Assembly (NCBI RefSeq): GCF_037325665.1
Contig: NC_090248.1
Location: 23,759,199 to 23,823,198 of the forward strand
DNA length: 64,000 nt
Direction of reading: 5' to 3'
From: Littorina saxatilis
Taxonomy: Eukaryota; Mollusca; Gastropoda; Littorinimorpha; Littorinidae
Below the pieces are notes generated by a model. It had not been told where the DNA came from, searched no databases, and saw nothing but the letters and a program-made list of their open reading frames with translations. A program made the position numbers and the translations under genes. Shown here in pieces: positions 10,424 through 22,011 of the stretch. Every line of letters starts with the position of its first letter. Position 1 is the stretch's first letter.

Positions 10424-13400
10424 ATGGCTGCTTCCAGTCAACCCACGTTGTTCAACCAGGCTGTTTCGAGAATTTTAAGCAGCTGGGGTGGTTTGCAGGT
10501 AAGTTTAGAAAGTGTGTTTTGTGTGTGTGTGTTTTTTGTGTTCAACCAGGCTATCTCGAGAATTTTAAGCAGCTTGAGTGTTTTCCGTTTGCAGGTAAGT
10601 AGGAGCCAGTATTCTGTATCTGTAGGTTACGTCGCTAGCATCCAGATTGCTGGCTTTGGCGCGACGCATTGAAAGTGTGTGTGTGTGTGTCATACGGGGT
10701 TGTAACGGTACCGGACCACAACAACTATTTATTAGTTGTTTTGCCTGCTTCTGGTTTGCCTTCACCAACATTCCCAGAATGAATACGCCTAATTACCCGT
10801 TAGGTATATCTTTCCATATGTCAACTCCCAGTTTATCTTCCCACAAAGTTGGACTTCATATGGATCTGGATCTGGATAACCCGCCTGGGTTGGTGGTTGG
10901 CGGGTGCGCCACAGAAGCCGACGACGACTATCAACGTGACGTGTTTTTTTTTGGGTGTGCGCATCTAAAAGAGTCTTAAAAGTTCACTGTAGACAAGGTG
11001 GATATAGTGTACAACTCCAGCTGGTCTTCTTGCTGCTGTACTTGCGGTTTTAGTCCGTTTGCCCTAGAATGTAGGCTTTTCAAGCACAGTTAAAAAATGC
11101 TATGTTACAATGTTAAAAACTGGATAAAAACTACTGAGGCTCTCACACTGGTTTCTGCCCCCCTAAACGCCGATGAGGAGGCGCTGGGCGTGGTCAAGGT
11201 GACGATGGCTTCGCTCAAATTGTTCCACTCGATCACTGTCTTTATAAAGAACGAGTTCCTGTATTGATCTGTCTTTGAGGTAGGAGCTTTGAAACAGCGG
11301 CTGTTGTTGGTTGCCTGTCTCTGGAGGATGTTTTGGCTCTCATACCCCTCGTAGGCTTTAGGCTTGACTCGGCGCCGAGATACGCTCACCGGGGTGAGGA
11401 AGGAGTCAGGGGGTAGGGCAGGTACAAGTCCATTGATGATTTTGAACAGCATCGTCAGGCGAAGTTGCTGACGGCGTTCCTGGAGTGTAGGAAGTTGGAG
11501 GTACTCTAGCATCTTGGTGACGCAGCCTGGGTCCTTGGGACACGTAGTCTTTCATGATGAACCTAGCGGCTAGGCGTTGGATGCGTTCGAGTCTCTCAAC
11601 GTCTTGTTTGTAGTAGGGGTCCCAGACCACCGCCCCGTACTCAAGGGTGGACCTGACAAGAGTGATGTAGGCAAGGCGACGGCACTCACGTGGGCAGTTC
11701 CGGAGGTTCCGGCGTAAGAAGCCTAGGGTAGATCCTGCCCTCTTGCAGAGACTGGTGATGTGGGGGCCCCACTTCAGGTCGGCTGAGATCTGTATGCCGA
11801 GGTACGGGTTCTGTTCGACCTGTTGGAGGATGGTGTCTCCGAGGCTGTAGAAGTAGTGGGATGTGGATCTGGTGGAGAGGACGTAGCACTTCTTAGCGTT
11901 GAACCTCATCCCCCACTGGTTGGCCCACTCTTCCAAGCTCTTTAGGTCTGCCTGTAGCGTAAGGTGGTCCTGAAAGGTGCGGATCTGGCGGTAGAGGAGA
12001 CAGTCATCCGCAAAAAGTCTGACAGACGACTGGACTGAGTCTGGGAGGTCGTTGATATGGCACAGGAACAACAACGGACCCAGCACTGTGCCTTGCGGGA
12101 CGCCGGACTCGACCTCTACCTCTTCAGATGCCTCGCCCTCCAGTACAACCCTCATCTTCCGCTTGGTCAGGAAACTGGTCAGCCAGTTGTGGACACTTCC
12201 CCGCACACCGTAGTGGGCCAGCTTGTGGAGTAGTTTCTTGTGCGGGACAGTGTCGAAAGCCTTGCTGAAATCAAGGATGGCGACGTCAGTTTGGTGGCCA
12301 GCATCATGGGACGACAGAATGTCCTGCATGGTGGTGAGCAGCATGGTGGTGCCAGACTTTCTACTCGTGTGTTCAGGCCTGGACGAGGGGGGTGTACAAC
12401 ACAATGTAAATACACCTATATATTAAACCAACCAAACAATACATTAATTAACATTCAAACACACACCAATGAGTAGACAACATATACTGTCGCAGAGAGC
12501 AGTAGTACTTACCATGCCCAGCTTGACTAACTGAATTCCTGTATAAATCAAAATGCTTTGTTTAAAAACCCCATTAATATGTCAGATCAGAGAAGTATAT
12601 TCCTGCACGTACATTTTTAACAGTAGCAACAACTGCAAATAAACCACATGATTAAAGAACTCCATAGGTATTGGCAGATTTTATACACTTCTAAATCTTA
12701 TTATATATATATTTGATGTGCAGATTGCAATTGACCATGGACTTGGTGGTGCCAACAGCAGACAGAAGGCACTGGACTTCGTAGATGACATTGAAGACGT
12801 GTTCAAGAGACATGGTGATTGTCTTGTCTTTTGTGTCGGCTTTTCTCAGCATTGAAAACTACCTAGCTTTGAAAATTGATATTAGTGAAACATAGCAGTG
12901 TTCATCGGTCAGATGGTGGTCATCTGTTTGTGACGTCACAGTCTCTTGCTCTGAAGTAACCAAGTGCTGCCCAATGTTATTGCCTTGTATGCAAATGAAC
13001 TGGTCAAGTTGTTTCTTTATTTTTGTGAATACATGTGCAATGTGTACATTTATTTGAACTTGCAAAATACAAAAAAATTGTTGCAATTATAAATTTGCGA
13101 GAACAAATGTTATTCTATCAGACTTATATAAACACTTGCTTTCTTTTGTAGGTTCACGTGTTAGCAGAATGTAAAATTATCTTTTTCTTGCAGGTAACAT
13201 TGACCCTTATGACTTTGCTGGCCTTTTGGAAGACGAAGTGGATGAGAGGTTCAACACACTCCTGGAGGATGGTAGTGCACAAGCGGTATGTGATTACCAG
13301 CAGTATGTATAGATGATTCATAGTAATGAAAGAATCACATAATTATATTCTGTAGTGTGTAAAGTAAATGTTCATATTGCATGCAACTTATGGGATGAGT

Positions 13401-16015
13401 CTTCTTTCATGAACTTGTCACTTTCAAAAAAGCAACAAAAATCAGTCTTGCAGTATCCCCCATGCTCAGTGTTACTGTTATTGAAAAGAAGCGGAGAGAG
13501 TAGAATATATATGCTTTTTTTTTTTTTAAATGCTCGGATGTATGGAATATTTTGAGAACTTTATTATTTGTCTCTTTTCGGATTTAACCTTTTGCGATTT
13601 TTTTTAATTTCAGACTGAGATAAGACTTAAAATAATGTTTGTTTAACAGTTTCTGTCTATTCAGATTTGTATATATATATACAAGTATGTTGGTCTAAAA
13701 CCTGACTATCACAGAATATCTGAAGTATCTTGAGATTATTCTGTCTTGATAAAAGCTTGTCTTCATTGAAATGGTAAAATAATTAATTAATCAAATGTTT
13801 GTCTTTCTTCACAGATAGCGCATCACATCTGTCAGAGCTTCATGTTATTACGGGATGGTCGAACTGCAGAAGTGGGAAAGTTTTTGGAAGGTTTGCCAGG
13901 TGCAACACAGCAGAAGGCTCAGTGTGCTGGAGGGGATGATAGCTCTGATGACGAGGTATTTTTCTTGGTGTTGGTCTGTTTGTTTGAAAAAGGCTTTTTG
14001 GACCATTCCTTGAAACTTTCAAGCAACTCTGAAAATATTTGTTGACTTGTTTGTTTGGTGTGTGTGTTTCGTTGTTGTAAGGGTGGAAAGCCTGCATACT
14101 GGTATTTGGATTTGACTAATTTTGTATTTGTAAATGAAAACAGTATTATTATCACACCAATTTCAGCTGTTGCCCAACCGCTTCTCCTCTTTTCCCCTCA
14201 AAAGAAAAAAACCCAACTTTATACAATCCTGCATCTTCCTGCCTGTTCAACATCGACGCCCGCCCCCAAAAAAAGACACACACAAAAACAAGTAACACAA
14301 ATAACACCAGGTAGAGACCGTGGTATTCTCATGCTGCAATATGAAGCCAAAATCTTGTGCATTTATAACCTTACTCGTTAAGCAAAAGGCCAGTTTAAAA
14401 CGAAAAACCCTGTTATAGTTCATATATGAAATGGTAAGGCGCCAGGAGCCAATTCATGGGTCTCGGGTCATAGAAAATTTATTTATTATATATTATAAAA
14501 TGTGAAAAGACCTGAATGACTGCAGAAGAATGGTTGACCATGTTCTCTCAAGCCTGTGTTGTTGGCAGGATGATGATGGAGAAGATGCAGGGAGTGCCAA
14601 GACACAACAACCTCAACAGCAGCCATCACAAAACGGCCAGTGCAGCAGTGATGGTGCCAGCACATCGGGTGCATCACCCATGGTGAACGGCGGAGGTGAG
14701 AGCACTTTTACTTGTACAGTGGAACCCCCCTTCTAAGACCCCCCCTCCCAATTTAAGACTCCCTCCTTTTTACATTTAGTCAAGTTTTGACTAAATGTTT
14801 TAACGTAGAGGGGGGAATCTAGACGAGGGTCGTGATGTATGTGCGTGTGTGTGTGTCTGTCTGTCTGTCTGTGTGTGTGTGTGTGTAGAGCGATTCAGAC
14901 TAAACTACTGGACCGATCTTTATGGAATTTGACATGAGAGTTCCTGGGTATGATATCCTCACACGTTTTTTTCATTTTTTTGATAAATGTCTTTGATGAC
15001 GTCATATCCGGCTTTTCGTGAAAGTTGAGGCGGCACTGTCACGCCCTCATTTTTCAACCAAACTGGTTGAAATTTTGGTCGGGTAATGTTCAACGAAGCC
15101 CGGACTTCGGTATTGCATTTCAGCTTGGTGGCTTAAAAATTAATTAATGACTTTGGTCATTAAAAATCTGAAAATTGTAACCAAAAAAACGATCCAAATT
15201 TAACTTATTCTCCATCATTTGCTGATTCCAAAAACATATAAATATGTTATATTTGGATTAAAAACAAGCTCTGAAAATTAAAAAATATAAAAATTATTAT
15301 CAAAATTAAATTTTCGAAATCAATTTAAAAACACTTTCATCTTATTCCTTGTCGGTTCCTGATTCCAAAAACATATAGATATGATATGTTTGGATTAAAA
15401 ACACGCTCAGAAAGTTAAAATGAAGAGAGGTACAGAAAAGCGTGCTATCCTTCTCGGCGCAACTACTACCCCGCTCTTCTTGTCAATTTCACTGCCTTTG
15501 CCATGAGCGGTGGACTGACGATGCTACGAGTATACGGTCTTGCTGCGTTGCATTGCGTTCAGTTTCATTCTGTGAGTTCGACAGCTACTTGACTAAATGT
15601 TGTATTTTCGCCTTACGCGACTTGTTTTTTTTCCCCCCCTTTTAGTTCAGACTGCTGTATTGTAGACATATACTTGTTTCAATTTTTCTAGCCATTTTTT
15701 TGTTGCTGCCAGAACAGGAGCTTGGAACTTTCTTGCCTTTGGTAAATAAAACCCTGCTTCACTGTGTGAATTAAAATGTAAGAACTGTCTCAGAATTGCA
15801 CTTGAAGATGCTCTACAAGTGACGAGGTGTGTGTGTGTGTGTGCAAACTTTTTAATATTTAACATGTAAATATTTGGCATGGTGTGTCTTTCTGTTTTTA
15901 TAAGTTTCTCTGATGAACATTTCGTGTTTCAGGTGATGCAGGGATGGATGTGGATGAAGAAGATGATGGGTGGACAACGGTCAAGAAAGGGGGAAAGAAT
16001 TCAAGAAAAAGATAA
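10424..16015 (+). CDS. TSR2: Pre-rRNA-processing protein TSR2 (eS26 escortin)
   Basis: Six coding exons: 10424-10498, 12724-12814, 13194-13285, 13815-13955, 14569-14695 and 15933-16015, all GT-AG with matching phases, giving 202 residues (human 191). Residues 9-36 (LFNQAVSRILSSW, then GGLQIAIDHGLGG) carry the WGG signature of the TSR2 domain; W21-G23 end exon 1. The acidic part (DDSSDDE..DDDGEDAG) is followed by EEDDGWTTVKKGG and a basic KNSRKR tail, matching the C-terminal EDGWTxV motif of the family. TSR2 binds ribosomal protein eS26, keeps it soluble and delivers it to 40S precursors. The ATG at 10424 is preceded by CAAC, an acceptable start context. Intron 1 holds a LINE and a partial copy of exon 1; intron 5 holds a DNA element. 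Confidence 0.95.
10539..10600 (+). repeat. Partial duplication of TSR2 exon 1 with second splice donor
   Basis: TTCAACCAGGCT and AATTTTAAGCAGCT of exon 1 recur here about 90 bp downstream and end in a second CAG|GTAAGT donor (10592-10598), identical to the exon 1 donor at 10496-10502. The interval 10499-10594 is 96 bp, in frame and free of stops, so using the second donor would insert 32 residues. A possible acceptor CCAG at 10546-10549 would instead define a 45-bp in-frame exon, but the resulting intron would be only 51 bp. The copy lacks WGG (it reads SSLSV). Confidence 0.7.
11105..12404 (-). mobile_element. 5'-truncated jockey/CR1-group LINE, reverse transcriptase
   Basis: The minus-strand ORF from 12404 has the reverse transcriptase motifs DVAILDFSKAFDTVPHKKLL, SGVPQGTVLGPLLFL, RLFADDCLLYR and WGMRFNAKKC. 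It continues through LEYGAVVWDP and RIQRLAARFI. A frameshift near 11510 moves the frame to a second ORF (11512-11105) with MLEYLQLPTLQERRQQLR and ..TVIEWNNLSEAIV, the usual C-terminal end of such proteins. The endonuclease domain is missing, so the copy is 5'-truncated in the usual LINE way. It is antisense within TSR2 intron 1. I assign it to the jockey/CR1 supergroup on motif style only. Confidence 0.85.
14717..14773 (+). mobile_element. Left end of Tc1/mariner-like MITE
   Basis: TA|CAGTGGAACCCCCC plus C-rich text, cut off where the next element begins at 14774. No matching right end was found beyond 15629. Confidence 0.4.
14774..15629 (+). mobile_element. Non-autonomous element (ACATTTAGTCAAG family) in TSR2 intron 5
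   Basis: Opens with the palindrome ACATTTAGTCAAG/TTTTGACTAAATG, then a GT/CTGT microsatellite, GAGCGATTCAGAC and GACGTCATATCCGGCTTTT. It closes CTTGACTAAATGTTGTATTT and TCGCCTTACGCGACTTG. The end motif CTTGACTAAATG is the inverted repeat of the start. A collinear copy is at 55504-56362 and a 3' part at 51835-52095. Both long copies are bordered by T runs. No protein coding. Confidence 0.7.
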
Positions 16016-16646
16016 AATTGAAAACAATAGCTGTAAATATTGATTGTGCATGCAGAATATGTACATACTAGAGGGCCCCAAAGGGTTTAAAATCGTGATC
16101 GTGATTGGTGTTTTTTGACCTTTCTGTGACCGTGATTGCCGAAATTTCCATTTCTGTGATCGTGATGGGACTTTGCCCGTGATCCGTGATGACAAAAAAA
16201 TCAAGTCTCGTGATCGTGATTGTCATTTGTTTTCGTGATCGTGATGGGCATTATTGCAAAGCATTTTATTTTCAACGTACATTTTTCACAGCTGTATCAC
16301 TCTATGAGTATGATCCTCTATTCGTCAAGGAGCTAATCCCGATTGAAGGGAAGCAACATTCAGAAATATGAGATATTAAAAAAAAGAGATCCAATCAGAA
16401 GGCGAATTGCAAAAGTCTGCCAAACTTCATCCAATGGAAGGGCTTCGTGCTAAAGTTTTGAGTGCATTCAGTCAAATTCGAATTCGAAGATCAAAAATGG
16501 CGTGCAGCGGTACTGTCATCGAACTTCTGTTATATTTTGTGGATTCAAGCCAGACCAAAGCAGGCGGCGAGAATGCCTTCCTTGGTGGAAAGGTCAGGCT
16601 ACGGGTCCGTCTTTCCGAAGACGAAATGTCAAGGTATGTCATCTAT

Positions 16647-16780
16647 CAGGGCCGGACTAGGTAAGTACTAGGGGGGGGGGGGTGTTACAGATGAGGGTCC
16701 AGGGGGCAAAGCCCCTTGGTGGAGGTCCAGGGGGCGAAGCCCCCTTGGTGGGGGTGCCAAGGGGGCAAAGCTCCCTTGAA
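16647..16780 (+). mobile_element. Left end of G-tract MITE (CAGGGCCGGAC)
   Basis: CAGGGCCGGACTAGG followed by a G run and CAGGGGGCAAAGCCCC; it matches the left end of the complete element at 46931-47178. No right end found, so a truncated copy nested in the 16072-18730 element. Confidence 0.45.
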
Positions 16781-17202
16781 GATGAACGTTTTTTGATGTT
16801 TCTGGAGGGAAAGGAAGCCTCTCCTTGAACGAAAAAGGTAAATTCGACAGCAAGCTGTATAGGCAATGAAGAAGAATTGAGATTGTAAGGACTCGTACTT
16901 TTCATCACAAAAATCGTTGAAGAAAAATGTCTTTTGAAAGGGGGTGAGAGGTGCGATTTCTCCTCGGATTTCATGATGATCCAGATGCTAGAAATGTGTT
17001 TTTCATCCCAGCAACGTGGACACGCTTGGCATAGATTCTAATTGTCGCTTCTTTGCATTAAGCTTGGATTTATTTTAGCGCCTGTAAACTTATCAACAAT
17101 GGGTTAAATTCAGGAACTATGGCGGGGAGACGTGCCAGTTTGGGTCACTTGATCCTCATGTCAAAGTCGACCAAAGTCATGTTCGTTGGGGATTTTGTTA
17201 TT

Positions 17203-17503
17203 ATAGACTCTACCATCACACATACATGTACTTTAAATTCAATCCACCCAATAGTTTTTGAGAAAATGGGTTTAAAAGATTTAGCTCTGGAAATATGAAA
17301 TTGTGCAAGTATATATTCATGTGTGTGAGTGAGGGTGTGGGAGTTGAATGTGTATGAGTGTATATTCCTTTACTCACCTTCATGATTCCTAGACTGACCT
17401 TTAGTCAGGATTATAGACTCTACCATCACACATACATGTACTTTAATTTCAATCCACCCAATAGTTTTTGAGAAAATGGGTTTAAAAGATTTAGCTCTGG
17501 AAA
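17203..17503 (+). repeat. Partial tandem duplication, period about 207 bp
   Basis: TATAGACTCTACCATCACAC through TTTAGCTCTGGAAAT occurs at about 17204 and again at about 17411. The continuation GAAATTGTGCAAGTATATAT, seen after the first copy, reappears at 17998 after the second copy is interrupted by the retroposon 17506-17986. Confidence 0.7.
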
Positions 17504-17505
17504 TG

Positions 17506-17986
17506 TTTGTTTGTTTGTTTGTTTGTTGCTTAACGTCCAGCCGACTACGCAGAGCCATATCAGGACGAGGAAGGGGGGGGATGAAGGGGGCCACTTGTCA
17601 AGCGATTCCTGTTTACAAATGCACTAACCCATTACTTGTGTCCCAGCAGGCTTTAGTAAAACTAAATTAATACCTACTGGAAGATTACCAGTTTCCAGTA
17701 CAGTATGTTAAAATAGGCTTAACCTATCTACTGCTGGACTTACATCAGAACACTAACAGATTAAACTATACATGAATCGCGAGACAAGCGGCAAGAGAAG
17801 AGATTTTTGGAAAAAATACAGGTGAATGAGCAAGAAGGCAGAAAAAAGAAAAGAATTCATGAAGAAAAAGAGAGCATGACAGGAAAGAGGAACCAAAAAT
17901 CTACCTAACAGCAAACTAGAAAGCTCCTGCGGTTCCAAAAACAGGAGGGGCTTTTAATTTCATAACCGCAGTGCCCCACTGCGGGA
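17506..17986 (-). mobile_element. Retroposon with (CAAA)n tail, inserted with 11-bp duplication
   Basis: On the minus strand it ends GGCTGGACGTTAAGCAACAAA plus CAAA repeats. Flanks are CTCTGGAAATG at 17495-17505 and 17987-17997, an 11-bp target duplication. Its 3' end is shared with the elements at 31385-31688 and 49046-49105. It starts with a small GC hairpin (CCGCAGTGGGGCACTGCGG), not a clear tRNA head. Confidence 0.7.
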
Positions 17987-18062
17987 CTCTGGAAATGTGA
18001 AATTGTGCAAGTATATATTCATGTGTGTGAGTGAGGGTGTGGGAGTTGAATGTGTATGAGTG

Positions 18063-18360
18063 CAGGGGCGGATTAGGGGGGGGGGGTTACAGGGGTTCCG
18101 GACCCCCCCCCCCCCCCCCCCCCCCCCCGGCTGTCAAAAAACAATTAATAATTCTAACTTTAAAAGAAATAATGAGTGGCTGTTGATCATGTTTAAAATC
18201 AAGGATAAGCCATAAATTGTTCATAAAATAGCTAAATCTCTTCAGCTTCTGGGGGGCTAAGCCCCCCAGACCCCCCAATGGGGCCTTGCCCTGGACTCCA
18301 GGTTGTAACCCGGCCCCCCCCCCCCCCCCCCCCCCCTCTGGCTTAACTGCTCCGCCCCTG
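18063..18360 (+). mobile_element. G-tract MITE with 5-bp target duplication
   Basis: Ends CAGGGGCGGATTAG and GCTCCGCCCCTG are inverted. Flanks are GAGTG on both sides (18058-18062, 18361-18365). The paralogous sequence at 17345-17358 reads ATGAGTGTATATTCC without the element, an empty site that confirms the 5-bp duplication. G and C homopolymers lie just inside both ends. Confidence 0.75.
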
Positions 18361-18738
18361 GAGTGTATATTCCTGTGAGTGTCTGTATGAGAGAGAGAGA
18401 GCGAAAGAAAAAACAATAAAAACAACATTATTGTTACTGATTACAAATCATGATATGTATTTCTATGTGTGTATGAAAGAGAATTAAAAAAAATAGTAAA
18501 AAAGTGCAACAGTTGTCACTTTGTGTTGAATAAACAATAGATCCAGAGGAGCGAATTACTGTGTGGTTGTGTTTACTTTGACACGTGCTTTCTGTACCTG
18601 CAACTTTTACCGTGACCGTGATTTGCCACTGGTGTTCGTGATCGTGAAAACAAAAATCAAGGTAACTGTGATCGTGAAAGCTAAAATTTCCCTTCCCGTG
18701 ATCGTGATGATACCCCCCCTTTGGGGCCCTCATACTAG

Positions 18739-19605
18739 GCTAGGCCAATGACTTGTCATTTCTACCACCTTGTCTTTTGTGAATTGAACTTTAAAAGACT
18801 TCCAGGAAACATTTTTGTTGTGATCTGAATGTGCATGCACGTGTGTGGGTGCTTTTGTTGGTACAGTACACATTTATTTCAAGAACAGAATAATGTCACT
18901 TCCCTATTATAGTCTGGATTGTCAGTACTTATTCACACTCTGTTACAAGATGCTGAACTAACCCAGTCAACTTCAAACGCTGTCTAGTATCTTTCAGTCA
19001 ATTTCTCAAGACAGAGTAACCGTGAACGCAAACACACTCTCTCTCTCTCTCTTCGCACACATCCCCCCTCTCACCATCCCCAAATTCACAATAGATTTTC
19101 AAGCAGACATTTTTCGCACAGGTTTATTCAATTTCAAAACAAAAAGATTCAAGTTTACTGTTTGGAAGGTGGATTAGGAAATCCATATTAGATCTAGTTC
19201 ATACACATCCATGTGTAAATGAAAATGCCCTTGGATTAAAAAAAAAAGTGATCTTTTCAAATATAAGAACAAAGTATAAAAAAAACATCTTTTTGAAAAT
19301 TTGAATTTCAGGCTGGTCCGTGCTGGTTATGAACCACACAAGTCCTGTATCAAAATAATGACTTATAATACTGATGTTACTGTTTGACATTTTCAAGCAT
19401 CGTTGCAACTATGCATTGTTTTTCTTATTATTTAACCTCACTGGCCATTGGATAAAGAGGTGGGTATGTGATTGAATAGAATCTAAACAGAAACTTTATT
19501 ATTCTGTTACAACAACAGAGGAAGAAAACTGGAGAAAAAAGAACTTCTAGGGGGAAAAGCAATCTATGCACAAAGTTACTGGTAATTACTTATAATCAAA
19601 GAATA
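18739..19605. other. Unassigned stretch after TSR2
   Basis: No exon or repeat recognised. On the minus strand an AATAAA (complement TTTATT near 19121) could be a distal poly(A) signal for ARL6IP5, but that would mean a 3' UTR of over 5 kb. Confidence 0.3.
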
Positions 19606-20306
19606 ACAAGAAGAGCAAACGCTCGATCGAGTCACTTTCGCAGTTCTGAATATTATATGAGGCATCAGATGGACAGGAAGAAATTGCTATTCACAACACA
19701 ATGAGTCACGTTCACATAAAATTTGAGCCCGGTCACTTTTATAGTTTCCGAGAAAAGCCCAACGTTAAGTTGTGTGTTGCCGAACAGAAAAGGCTAGTTA
19801 TCTCCCTTGTTTTTCTGATAACGTTCGTAAAAGGCTACAGATGTAAATACTTTGATGTAAAGAATAATCCTACAAAGTTTCAATCACATCCGATGAACTT
19901 TGTCAAAGATATAAAATGTCTAATTTTTCCTTTGACGCTGACCTGTGACCTTGAAAAAGGTCAAAGGTCAACGAAACCATCGTTAAAGTGTAGAGGTCAT
20001 TGGAGGTCACGACTAAACAAAATATGAGCCCGATCGCTTTGATAGTTTCCGAGAAAAGATATAAAATGTCTAATTTTTCCTTTGACGCTGACCTGTGACC
20101 TTGAAAAAGGTCAAAGGTCAACGAAACCATCGTTAAAGTGTAGAGGTCATTGGAGGTCACGACTAAACAAAATATGAGCCCGATCGCTTTGATAGTTTCC
20201 GAGAAAAGTCCAACGTTAAGGTGGTGTCTACGGACGGCCGGCCGGACGGCCGGACAGACTAACACTGACCGATTACATAGTCACTTTTTCTCAAGTGACT
20301 CAAAAA
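19606..20306 (-). mobile_element. DR1-bearing DNA element, family 2 copy 2 (inverted)
   Basis: Inverted copy of 7856-8574 with the same two tandem 150-bp units. TGACCTGTGACCT lies at 19939-19951 and 20089-20101, AGGTCAAAGGTCA at 19958-19970 and 20108-20120. Inverted repeats GAGTCACTT (19629) and AAGTGACTC (20293-20301) sit near its ends. Between TSR2 and the 3' end of ARL6IP5. Confidence 0.75.
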
Positions 20307-21749
20307 TTGTCAAAAATGAGATTACATATCAGGCAAGATCGTATTGCACTTTATTCTGTAAAGAGAGGTAAAGCTACTCTTAATAAAAAGATTGAAAACT
20401 GACATTTAACAAAACCTAAATCTTATATTAGCATGTGATATCAGCTCAGTCAAGTGACAGTACAAAATAATGTGAAATTAAATTATATCCCATAAGTTAT
20501 ACATGTATTTACAATTACTTTATTTTAACCACATGCGACACATCTTTACACTTATTGCAATGTTAACGTGTGTGTCAGTGCTGTTTCATGCCAACAAAAT
20601 TAAACAATATTACTTATACAACAACAAAAATCACCAGATAGTTTTCCAAATGTAAACAAGTCATAATTATATACATGATATAAATTTACCAGTTATCTGA
20701 TTCAGCTGTTCAGCACATCAAAACTCAATAAAAAAATTCCTCTTCACCCAAATTCATAACAAAAACTTAAGGAACAGCACTGGTTTCGATCATTAACTAC
20801 TGATTGCTTCATTTGCAGCCCAGCTACGTGGTCCCTTGTGAAAAATGCAGTGCCAAGTGTTTGCTTGACATCACAAACCTTCGCTCTACAAAAGAAAAAA
20901 GAATATTGCACGAGTGATCAAAGCAATGAGTTGCGATCATAAAATTTGCGTATGACACATTCTAGCTTTCAGAAGCATGACTGATTTTTAATTCCAATTT
21001 CTGTTTTGTATGTGTATACAATACATCCACACGCATGTAAACATTACACACACACACACACTACTAAACAGTAACACTAGAGTCAATACTAAACAGCTGT
21101 GTTCCGTTTTGCCCATACCTTCCCGATAAATTTCACCAATATTGTGAGGAAAACAGAAAAACACTTAACCACTAGCCTATCTCAAGCACACTATTTCTGA
21201 TATCAAATATAAATAAGAGATTCAGATTTACGAGTCATGCTTTATCAGCTAACTACAGACTTGTAAATCAAGACTAGGAAAAGAAAATGGCCCTTTTGTT
21301 CACTTATATAAACTGTATGTATTGTAACTATAGGAAAGAGCACCATCAATCATTTTTTGGTCTTTTGCACACATGCCTTATTCAGCAGTGACCACAATAT
21401 TTTCTCTGCAGGTTCTCAACTGAAGAACTCGAGCAAAAACTGAAATCTCAGATACAGTAATAGTGTATCCGGGTATCATTTTTACCCACACATTTTCGTC
21501 AGCATAATAGTACTTGTAAAATCAAGCACCTATTCCTGCCACTCCAAAAGAGCAGCATCTTTAAACTAGACAAGCAGATATAGCTGGGTGACTTCTAAAT
21601 ATTGCCTCATCAGATATTACAAGGGTAAAACATGCAGCAGGAACAAACTCAAAAAGACATATAAATGTAAGGAAGAATGAACAAAATCCACCAGCACATG
21701 CACTGACTGAGACATTTAAACATACAACCGTACATTATTTTATGTGTAA
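20307..21749. other. AT-rich stretch without recognised features
   Basis: No convincing ORF, RNA gene or repeat. It could be distal 3' UTR of ARL6IP5 (minus strand) but nothing in the sequence proves it. Confidence 0.3.
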
Positions 21750-22011
21750 GGCCTAAAAAAAAAAGGTGTGGTTACGGTAACCCGACCTACCCTATTTTTA
21801 GGGGCCGACCCTATAACTTTTTATTACATTTGTCAACCAAAAAAAAAACCGAGTGCAGAAAACGCAATGAAAGCGAAAGCGCTCGAGTCGCACACTTATT
21901 TCCCTGTCAAGTAGGTTTAATTTGTACACACAAAAAAAAAAAAGTGATTGCCTACCTTCCTACCCTATTTTTAGGCTATGTTACCCTAACCACACCTATT
22001 TTTTTTTGGCC
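21750..22011 (+). mobile_element. PIF/Harbinger-like MITE, copy 1
   Basis: Left end GGCCTAAAAAAAAAAGGTGT and TGGTTACGGTAAC, right end GTTACCCTAACCACACCTAT and TTTTTTTGGCC form imperfect inverted repeats. Flanking TAA on both sides (21747-21749, 22012-22014). The interior carries CCTATTTTTAGG-type text as in the copies at 44991 and 55431. Confidence 0.7.

Larger units (their letters stand above)
16072..18730 (+). mobile_element. 2.66-kb DNA element with 8-bp target duplication
   Basis: Left end AGGGCCCCAAAGGG and right end complementary to it are flanked by the same 8 bp, CATACTAG (16064-16071 and 18731-18738). Just inside each end lie several CGTGATCGTGAT-type subterminal repeats, in direct orientation at both ends (16090-16250, 18608-18712). 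An 8-bp duplication fits the hAT superfamily among others. No transposase ORF is visible. The interior has a 207-bp partial tandem duplication and three nested insertions. The element begins 57 bp after the TSR2 stop, so it probably lies in the TSR2 3' UTR. Confidence 0.75.

Noticed and set aside
12700-16015. A clustered array of short repeats or CRISPR-like structure
   Set aside because: No regularly spaced direct repeats with unique spacers; the intervals are ordinary introns of TSR2.
20811-20917. Possible plus-strand exon reading PSYVVPCEKCSAKCLLDI after a TTTGCAG acceptor
   Set aside because: No matching neighbouring exon, no recognisable domain beyond two CxxC-like pairs, and it sits in the probable 3' flank of ARL6IP5 on the other strand.
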